Shown piece by piece: positions 1 through 5,234 of a stretch of 12,453 nt of DNA (positions within the stretch are counted from its first letter, which is position 1; every line of letters begins with the position of its first letter). The stretch is from positions 1,162,802 to 1,175,254 of the forward strand of contig PJRA01000549.1 of NCBI GenBank assembly GCA_016987375.1, written 5' to 3'. The translations under genes were made by a program, and so were the position numbers. The stretch comes from Brachionus koreanus (taxonomy: Eukaryota > Rotifera > Eurotatoria > Ploima > Brachionidae). A model generated the notes under the pieces. The model did no database searches, was not told where the DNA came from, and saw only the letters and a list, made by a program, of their open reading frames with translations.

Positions 1-103
1 ATAATTTTTTTTTATTCAAATAAAAAATTTGCTTTTTAAATCTTTTTCTTTTGCTTTCTTTATTTTTTTCACGAGCTTCACAAAGACTTTTGAATGGAGC
101 CAT
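1..103 (-). CDS. N-terminal fragment of an unidentified basic protein, running off the left edge
   Basis: Reading the minus strand from an ATG at 103 gives 34 open codons to the window edge. The product begins MAPFKSLCEAREKNKE and then becomes very lysine/arginine rich (KRKRFKK at about residues 18-25). The ATG has G at +4 and no in-frame stop follows. No domain can be recognised in so short a piece. The basic cluster could act as a nuclear localisation signal or bind nucleic acid, but that is inference. It faces away from the plus-strand gene that begins at 203, so the roughly 100 bp between them would be a shared divergent promoter. In such A-rich DNA a 34-codon run of Lys/Arg codons could occur by chance, so confidence is low. 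Confidence 0.35.
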   Translation of the reverse strand, partial: MAPFKSLCEAREKNKESKRKRFKKQIFYLNKKKL

Positions 104-115
104 AACTAATTTAGC

Positions 116-124
116 TATATAAAA
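116..124 (+). promoter_or_regulatory. Possible TATA box of the divergent promoter
   Basis: TATATAAAA lies between the two head-to-head start codons, 79 bp before the plus-strand ATG at 203. A start site about 30 bp downstream would give a leader of about 55 nt. Such strings are frequent in DNA this rich in A/T, so position is the only real support. Confidence 0.25.
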
Positions 125-202
125 CTGTTGAAATTTATTTTTTTATTTATTTTCTTAAGTATTAAAATAATAGTAATACCATTTAACTAATAAAATAGTT
201 AA

Positions 203-618
203 ATGGTTCCTAAGCCAAAACCAAATAATGAAAAAAAAATCAAAAAAAAACAAAAACTGAGGATGAACTTATTACAACAAGTGATTCCGAACATGAAGAG
301 AAAGTTAGCAAAAAAGTTAAAAAAGAAGATGATTTAGAAATAATTGCCATCATATTCGAAATAAAAAACGAAAAACATCCGTTTCATTTCTTAAATCAGG
401 TGCCAGATAGTGTTGATATTATTAAAATTCTGGAACAACTCGAGAAGCATGAAGTTTTTTTTAAATCAAATGGTTTTTTATTTAAATTTTCAAAAATTTA
501 CTTTTAGCTTTTACAAGGAACAAGAATATCTTTTGTGCATGAACGTGAAAAAAAACATCTTATTGTTAATGCAACGATTCAAAGCTCAAAAATATTCAAA
601 GTTCCTAAAAAAAAGTAA
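203..618 (+). CDS. Small charged two-exon protein, function unknown, with a one-base frame discontinuity in a poly-A run
   Basis: ATG at 203 begins MVPKPKPNNEKK. A second frame, open from 232, continues with an acidic/lysine stretch (EDELITTSDSEHEEK) and then a more hydrophobic, globular-looking part (HPFHFLNQVPDSVDIIKILE) to 453. Frame two reaches an in-frame TAG at 505-507, but this TAG is exactly the end of a possible 54-bp GT..TTTTAG intron (454-507, phase 0), the same length as intron 1 of the synthetase gene here. Exon 2 (508-618) reads LLQGTRISFVHEREKKHLIV and ends in a basic KVPKKK tail before TAA. The frames join only if one base is gained (or a -1 shift occurs) in the A9 runs at 231-239 or 242-250. 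The resulting protein would be about 120 aa. I do not recognise the family. It could be a real gene with a homopolymer sequencing error, or a fresh pseudogene. Confidence 0.5.
454..507 (+). other. Predicted 54-bp intron of the small charged gene
   Basis: It begins GTTTTT, ends with a pyrimidine-rich TTTACTTTTAG, and is phase 0 between GAA and CTT. Removing it eliminates the only in-frame stop between two stretches in the same frame. The donor is weak (GTTTTT rather than GTAAG/GTGAG). Confidence 0.45.
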
Positions 619-631
619 AATTATTAAAAAT

Positions 632-822
632 GGCAAAATGAAAATAATTTTACATTTTTATATTTTCATGATTTTGGATTTTTTGTGCAGTTTTTCAGAA
701 AATTTAAAAAACTTTCTCTAATTATTTGGTGAACAAAATAAAAATTAAAAATTTTCTGAAAAACTGCACAAAAAATCTAAAAATATGAAAATGTAAAAAT
801 GTAAAATTATTTTCATTTTGCC
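632..822. mobile_element. Fold-back MITE, 191 bp, with 74-bp inverted arms and 8-bp target duplication
   Basis: The left arm (632-705) and right arm (749-822) are reverse complements over 74 bp with four mismatches, separated by a 43-bp loop. The ends are GGCAAAATG...CATTTTGCC. TTAAAAAT flanks it directly on both sides (624-631 and 823-830), an 8-bp target-site duplication. It encodes nothing, so it must be a non-autonomous DNA element. An 8-bp duplication is usual for hAT, P and some Merlin-type elements, but the GGCAAA ends do not settle the superfamily. It begins 13 bp after the stop codon of the small gene ending at 618, and its loop contains AATAAA at 737-742, which could serve as that gene's polyadenylation signal. 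Few arm mismatches suggest a fairly young insertion. Confidence 0.85.
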
Positions 823-1326
823 TTAAAAATACCATTGTAAGAATTTTTAAAATTTTTTCAAACTTAAAAATTTAATTTTTTATTTAAGATTTTTATTATC
901 AAAGTTTATGCATAGACTTTTATTATTGAGTTACACTCTTTATTTTTACATTCTTTTTTTTGTAAATTACACTGGTAAATTACAAGAAATTAACGGCCTG
1001 TTAAGTTCAAGCACTAATGAATTTTCTCTACAATGAAGGAAAAGTTTTGAAACGGTTATTAATAATGAATCAATAAGTAAATTTTCTATATATAAATGTA
1101 AAATGATTAAATCAACAGCTTTTTTTTAAAAAAAGTTAAAATAAAGAGTTTACAAATTTTTTGAGATGTGAACTCGAAAGGAGGTTTAATAATGACGCTT
1201 ATCAAACGCTGGCATATTACCAATCAAAATAAAAATATTTATTCCATTTGTATTTTTTGTTCCATTTGTACTTTAGCCTAAGCATTCAAAAAATAATTAA
1301 TTACTTTCATTGTCAAACTTTTTTAA
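823..1326. other. AT-rich spacer, no gene seen
   Basis: Apart from the right-hand copy of the 8-bp duplication, only short open stretches occur. One, at about 1166-1281 on plus, spans 38 codons without recognisable content. A short imperfect duplication of TTCCATTTGTA lies near 1240-1275. I see no RNA gene, long ORF or terminal repeats here. Confidence 0.5.
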
Positions 1327-1543
1327 CACTAGAAGCACCAAACGAGTCATTTTGACTCGTTTCAAAAAATTTTAAATCCTCATATCTTTTGAATGGATTT
1401 TTCAAATAAATATATCTTTTATGAATTATGTAGATTTTTAAATTTTCTTTAAAAAATGATATTACTTTATTAAATTATTTAAGTTTTTTTATAAAATATT
1501 TATGAATTAAAAAAACCTGAAAAAATGCTTGGTGCTTCTAGTG
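1327..1543. mobile_element. piggyBac-type MITE, 217 bp, with TTAA target duplication
   Basis: Terminal inverted repeats CACTAGAAGCACCAA (1327-1341) and its exact complement (1529-1543) are each bordered by TTAA (1323-1326 and 1544-1547). TTAA duplication with CAC/CCC-type ends is the hallmark of piggyBac elements. Just inside the left end is a perfect 10-bp stem with a 3-bp loop (1340-1362, core GAGTCATTTTGACTC); a subterminal palindrome at one end also occurs in classical piggyBac. The interior is AT-rich and non-coding, so it depends on a transposase supplied elsewhere. The terminal repeats are perfect, suggesting recent activity. Confidence 0.88.
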
Positions 1544-1547
1544 TTAA

Positions 1548-2065
1548 ATACAAAATTTCAAAATAACAAAATATTTCCGTATTTTTTCTCTTTTTAATTA
1601 AAATTTACCATAATTTTAGACAAAAATAATTCTAGTATTTATTCTAAAATGGGATTTTATTTAAAAAAAAATACTGTAGGACATTTTATAGTGATTATCT
1701 TTCTCCTAATACCGTATTCCCTCTTTCGAATATGCTGCATTACAAGTTAAAACAAGTCTTTGGACCATAAACTAAAGTACATCTCGCCCATGCTATAATG
1801 CTTTTAATAATTTTTTTTTAAACAATTAAAAAAAAATTATTTTTAAAAAATACATAAATTTTAAAATTTAATTAATAAATGTAATATTAAATCATATATT
1901 CTTTCTGGATACGCTTCTAAAGAATTAAATAATTTTTAAACTAAAAATTTTATTATTAAATTAATTTATCTCATAATAGAATAATAAAAAATGACTTTTA
2001 TATATTGGTTGAAGGTTTGAAAAAATTTATTTCTGTTTTAATATTAACTGATTTTAGAAATCTCT
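1548..2065. other. AT-rich spacer; one short possible minus-strand exon
   Basis: No gene of useful length is visible. On the minus strand at about 1863-1916, downstream of a TTTAG acceptor, 17 codons read AYPERIYDLILHLLIKF and stop. This could join the micro-ORF at 2066-2215 through a GTAATG donor at 2103 (a 187-bp intron), but the donor is imperfect and the intron is longer than the other introns in this window. Confidence 0.25.
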
Positions 2066-2215
2066 TTACTCTTTTCTTTCATTTCTTTTTTTTCCGTCAT
2101 TACTTGATAGATTTTTTTTCGAGACGTCACTGTAAACGTATCGTATTTCACGTACTATATCATCACCTACTAAAACATCACGTGCTGACTTGGATTTTGA
2201 TCCCGTGCTCCCCAT
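2066..2215 (-). CDS. 49-codon ORF with Src SH4-like N-myristoylation motif
   Basis: The ATG at 2215 (G at +4) opens MGSTGSKSKSARD and continues through VLVGDDIVREIRYVYSDVSKK to a lysine-rich C-terminus and TAA at 2068-2066. Met-Gly-Ser followed by Ser at position 6 and lysines at 7 and 9 matches the rule for N-myristoylation plus a basic membrane-binding cluster, as in the SH4 end of Src-family kinases. This region is much less AT-rich than its surroundings, which supports coding. No kinase, SH3 or SH2 sequence follows on the same strand. It could be a small membrane-anchored protein, a first exon (possible donors GTAATG at 2103 and GTAAAG at 2069), or a chance frame. The degenerate inverted repeat at 2235-2690 begins just upstream. 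Confidence 0.4.
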   Translation of the reverse strand: MGSTGSKSKSARDVLVGDDIVREIRYVYSDVSKKNLSSNDGKKRNERKE

Positions 2216-2234
2216 ATGTGCTTTTTTTCACTAA

Positions 2235-2690
2235 ATATGTTTTCTCTGATAGTTTCCAATTGGTTTGAAATCAAATCAAATAAAAGTTTAAAATTTTACT
2301 TTCAATGCAACTTATTTTATTTGAAAATTAACTTATGTTTAACACTTATTAGTTAGAAGTCTAATGATATTTAATGATAATTTTTATATCAATTTTGCAA
2401 ACCTCTATAAGCTCATAATTATTATTATAATTTAATAATACTATGACTACATTGTTTTTAATTCAAAAACTGTTTTATTCACGAGATTTTAAAATTCGTC
2501 AATTATAATGTAATAGGAATAATAATGAGTTTTTAGAGTGTTTCAAGAATAGAGATAAAAATTAGCTTCATATCTTAAAATATCAAATAACTTAATAATT
2601 ATTTAACATAAGTTAATTTTGAATAAATAAATTGAATTGATAATAAAATTTCAAACCAATTGCAAACTGTCTGAAAAAAAAAACATTATT
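2235..2690. repeat. Degenerate long inverted repeat, probably an old fold-back or MITE
   Basis: The left arm (about 2235-2395) and right arm (about 2530-2690) resemble each other in reverse complement. The best blocks are CAATTGGTTTGAAAT (2259-2273, against about 2650-2664) and AAAATTAACTTATGTT (about 2323-2338, against about 2606-2621). The outer ends read ATGTTTT on one side and its complement on the other. Many substitutions and indels separate the arms, so this is old. No clear target duplication remains and no protein is encoded. Confidence 0.6.
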
Positions 2691-3142
2691 CTTCAAGAAT
2701 TCACAAAAAATTTAATAATCCAACTTTGGAATGTAGCATTGTCTTAAAATTTCAGATTCCTGCTGATATAATTTTTTTTTAGAAAGTTAAAATTAATTTT
2801 TTTTATTTATTTATTCATTATTTTTTAATTTATATCACGGAATTAATATTTTAGACAACTCCAAATATTTTTATTTTTTCAAATTTTCACCATATAAAAG
2901 TATCTTTCAAATTTGAAAGTAATTAAACTTGATGTCACGTACAGGTAGTAAACAATTCTTAAAAAAAGTTACTGTAAAAATCCAGAGATTCCTAATTACC
3001 GGATTCATCTAGATAAAAATGATTATCGCAAAAGCTTCTTAATGAATGAAACAATTAGGAGTCAAGCTATTAACAAACTCATAAAAGTTTGCCGAGATAT
3101 AACGTTTCTTTGACATATTTAAAATTTGTTTCAGTCAATAAT
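2691..3142. other. Spacer with one unassigned plus-strand open stretch
   Basis: Mostly A/T runs. From 2952 to the TGA at 3111-3113 one plus-strand frame is open for 53 codons (contains NPEIPNYRIHLDKNDYRK). The composition is more balanced than the flanks, so it may be worn transposon coding sequence, but it has no ATG at its start and I cannot name it. Nothing else is supportable. Confidence 0.3.
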
Positions 3143-3346
3143 TTATTTACTTTTATGGTGCAATCGTTGGCATTTGCGGATTAGTTGTTTGATTTCGAGA
3201 TTCATCCATTCTTGGTCAGCTTATGTTTTAGCGATACGAACAGGCTGGTGAAGATCTTGTGCGTATAGAATGGCTTGCATGAAACGATAGATAGATGGAG
3301 CAATGTTGGTTAGGTTTATGCTTACATTATAAGCTTTCGAAAAAAG
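3143..3346 (-). pseudogene. Relic of a non-LTR retrotransposon ORF2 (endonuclease-RT linker region)
   Basis: The minus strand reads YNVSINLTNIAPSIYRFMQA, then LYAQDLHQPVRIAKT, an in-frame TAA, and then ADQEWMNLEIKQLIRK and CQRLHHKSK. The segment W-M-x-x-E-I-K-x-L-I-R-K followed by basic residues is the usual link between the endonuclease and reverse-transcriptase domains of jockey/CR1-like LINEs. The stop between T and A, and stops on both sides, show it is dead. Downstream (lower coordinates) the expected reverse transcriptase is not readable. The island has higher G+C than its surroundings. This assignment rests on motif appearance. Confidence 0.5.
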
Positions 3347-3675
3347 TTATAAGCTTTTTAAGCATTAATTTTTGTTCTAATCTTTTTTTTTTGTACCAAA
3401 TTTCACAAAACTGAAATTATTCTGATTTTAATTTTCGACATAAAGTCTCATTGAATTCTCATTGAATCCTTTATTAAATTTAAAAAATTTCAAATCCCTA
3501 ATTAAATAAAAATACTGACAACTATCGAATTAGTCAGTTTCTAAATCAATTTTTATCAAATTTTTTGCCTGTTAAATTAAAAAAATAAAATTATTGTTAA
3601 AAAAGTTGAGTTTTAGTTCGATTTTAAGATATTATATTTAAAGATGGTGTTTAAAATTTAAATTAAAACAAATAA
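3347..3675. other. AT-rich spacer, no gene seen
   Basis: Only short A/T-rich frames are present. A short repeat of TTATAAGCTTT lies at its left edge. No terminal repeats or coding relic could be recognised. Confidence 0.5.
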
Positions 3676-3948
3676 GGTACAAGATTCGGCAGTAGTGAAA
3701 AGATAATGTTGTGTTTTTGGTGGAATTTCCAAAGAGTAATACACTTTGAGCTGATTCCAGGCGAACATGCTATGAATGTAGATTTTTGTTCACAACAATT
3801 AGGACTTAAAAAATATCCTTCTTTGGTCAACCGAAAGCCAGAAATACTTCTTCAAGATAAGGCAAATCTCATACATATGGAAGAACAATGGCAAAAATAG
3901 AAGAACTGGGAGTGATCGAACTTTTTCTCCATCCAGCATATTGCCCAA
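3676..3948 (+). pseudogene. Tc1/mariner transposase relic (mariner-type)
   Basis: One frame (3676-3900) reads SSEKIMLCFWWNFQRVIHFE, LIPGEHAMNVDFCSQQLGLK and KPEILLQDKAN. After a frame change the second frame, from about 3888, reads IEELGVIELFLHPAYCP. This follows the catalytic core of mariner transposases in order: the K-V-M-L-C-V-W-W strand, the F-E-L-L-P block, the second catalytic aspartate in the Q-D-N-A motif (here QDKA), and the ELGWEVL-HPPYSPDLAP block. The third acid (D of SPD) is lost (CPI), a frameshift and TAG separate the halves, and neither the N-terminal DNA-binding part nor terminal repeats are visible. It is an inactive fragment, closely followed by a LINE 3' end. Confidence 0.75.
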
Positions 3949-3995
3949 TTTTTTATTCTTCATTTTTAACTTCAATTTCATATTCTTCATAAAAA

Positions 3996-4085
3996 TTTAT
4001 TTATTTATTTGTTTTCTGTACCGAGCTAATGCTCCTTCAGATTAAAAAAAAAATAAAAAATAAAGTAAGTTTAAAATAATAAAAA
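3996..4085 (-). mobile_element. LINE 3' end, copy 1, with (AAAT)n tail
   Basis: Read on minus, the sequence ends in GGAGCATTAGCTCGGTACAG, then AAAACAAAT and AAAT repeats. The same end occurs at 11731-11776 and, more worn, at 8595-8635. A shared unique end followed by a short tandem tail is typical of a non-LTR retrotransposon 3' terminus. The T-rich stretch preceding it (minus sense) is also shared with copy 2. How far it extends beyond about 4085 is not clear. Confidence 0.6.
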
Positions 4086-4187
4086 TAATTTTTACCGGGT
4101 ATTTAAATCAATCACTAGTCACAATTCATAAACATTGAGTACATTTAATGCGTATTCAGTCTTGAGAAAAAGTTAAGAAAAGGGTGA

Positions 4188-4384
4188 AAAATCTTAATTA
4201 TTCTAATTAAAATTACTGCTAAATTATGGAAAAATGAAGCGTTCCAATTATCAATTTTTGAGTGTTGGTTAGATAGACCAGTTCAAAAACAGAGTGGATA
4301 ATGGCGGTAGAAATTAGAGAAAAAGATAGCAAAAACTACTATAGCGGGGCTACGTTAGTCTTCATGCTTTGTCAATTTAGTTAA
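4188..4384 (+). pseudogene. Coding relic in two frames, unidentified; faint resemblance to Crypton/DUF3504 recombinases
   Basis: One frame (4188-4301) includes AKLWKNEAFQLSIFECWLDR and PVQKQSG. A second frame (4277-4384) reads EWIMAVEIREKDSKNYYSGA and TLVFMLCQFS before TAA. The two overlap and together look like one protein broken by a single frameshift. The pattern E-x-R-x-K-D-x-x-x-Y-x-x-x-T-L loosely recalls the N-terminal region of Crypton-type tyrosine recombinases (DUF3504); that is a guess from motif shape and could be wrong. Base composition is clearly less AT-rich than the surroundings. No catalytic residues are visible. Confidence 0.3.
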
Positions 4385-4400
4385 ACTAAGTTGACCGTAG

Positions 4401-4824
4401 CATGCAAGGAACGAGAGTTTAAAACCCGCTGAGGGTAGAAAAATCTTAAAAATATCTTTGCAGGACGGGACGAATGTTTTAACTCTTTTCATCATTAAAA
4501 AAAGGGAACTGGGTAATAATAGCGGTGCAGATGATCAAATCGATCCAGTAAACTCGGTTGTCCCTAAACTGCGGAAGCGGATGCGGAACGGAAAATGATA
4601 ACCTAAAATGCGGAAACAAAAAATTTTTTTTATAATTTTATTTAGTAAAAAGAGTTTTAACGGAGTTATTTAATTAATACAAAAAAAAAAATTATATGTA
4701 CAGATTTTTTAAAATTTTTATAAGCTCATACAAGATTCTGAACGATACAGCAGTTTAGGGACAACCAGTAAACTCTGTGTTGGATGGAAGCAGTTGGTCA
4801 AAATGGTACTGGAAAAGGAGATGA
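4401..4824 (+). pseudogene. Unidentified coding relic interrupted by the 211-bp MITE
   Basis: One frame is open from 4401 (after a TAG at 4398-4400) to the edge of the MITE at 4555. If the MITE and one copy of its 9-bp duplication are removed, the same frame continues from 4776 to TGA at 4822-4824. The joined stretch is 67 codons, including ESLKPAEGRKILKISLQDG, FIIKKRELGNNSGADDQ and SSWSKWYWKRR. The composition resembles the relic at 4188-4384, so both may derive from one older element. No start codon or recognised motif is present. TAAGTTGACCGTAG occurs on both sides of the relic (4387-4400 and 4849-4862). Confidence 0.35.
4556..4766. mobile_element. MITE, 211 bp, with 17-bp perfect TIRs and 9-bp target duplication
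   Basis: GGTTGTCCCTAAACTGC (4556-4572) is matched exactly by its reverse complement at 4750-4766. AGTAAACTC flanks both ends (4547-4555 and 4767-4775), so the uninterrupted target site is still legible. A 9-bp duplication is typical of Mutator-like elements and is also seen with Merlin. Next to the left terminus is an array of GCGGAa/t motifs (about 4570-4615), which could be transposase-binding sites. The interior is AT-rich and non-coding. Perfect ends and a perfect duplication point to a recent insertion. Confidence 0.9.
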
Positions 4825-4862
4825 GCGTCTCCCCATTATCCACTAGGATAAGTTGACCGTAG

Positions 4863-5134
4863 AATATTCACTATTTTTAGTATTATAATGATCAATATTT
4901 ACATTTTAAAAAAAATTTTTTTCAAGATAAAAAATTCATTTTATTATCTTAAAATATCTTGTAACTAAAGTACTAAAATTGACTAGATTTTGAAAAAATT
5001 AAAATAAATCCTTTTGTGTTTGAAAAATAATTATTAAATTCCATATGGAAATAAAATTAAGTATATGCAATTTTTTTCACTTGAAAAAGTTTTATAATAA
5101 AGAAAAAAAATTAGAAATTTTTTAACAATCTTTT
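4863..5134. other. AT-rich spacer beyond the synthetase 3' end, no gene seen
   Basis: Long A and T runs only; no open frame of note on either strand and no recognisable element. Confidence 0.5.
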
Positions 5135-5140
5135 TTTATT
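5135..5140 (-). terminator. Likely polyadenylation signal of the threonyl-tRNA synthetase gene
   Basis: AATAAA on the minus strand, 95 bp past the stop codon, is followed by an A-rich stretch. It is the best-placed canonical hexamer in the 3' flank. Confidence 0.45.
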
Positions 5141-5234
5141 CTAATTCAGAACATAAAACAAAAATAATATTTTTTATATAAGTCAAATGTTTAAAACCTA
5201 AAAACTTGTAACTAAAATAAATTGAATAAATATT

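Noticed and set aside
410..721. 103-codon plus-strand open frame overlapping the small charged gene
   Set aside because: It runs in another frame than the better coding stretches, crosses the predicted intron, and its C-terminal third lies inside the fold-back MITE.
1180..1280. AAAGGAGG seven bases before an ATG, resembling a bacterial ribosome-binding site
   Set aside because: The following frame is under 30 codons and all other evidence is eukaryotic; chance is more likely.
2005..2268. 87-codon plus-strand frame opposite the SH4-like ORF
   Set aside because: Composed of Phe/Leu/His runs; it looks like the antisense shadow of the minus-strand frame.
3799..3990. 63-codon minus-strand frame
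   Set aside because: Antisense to the mariner relic, with low-complexity lysine-rich content.
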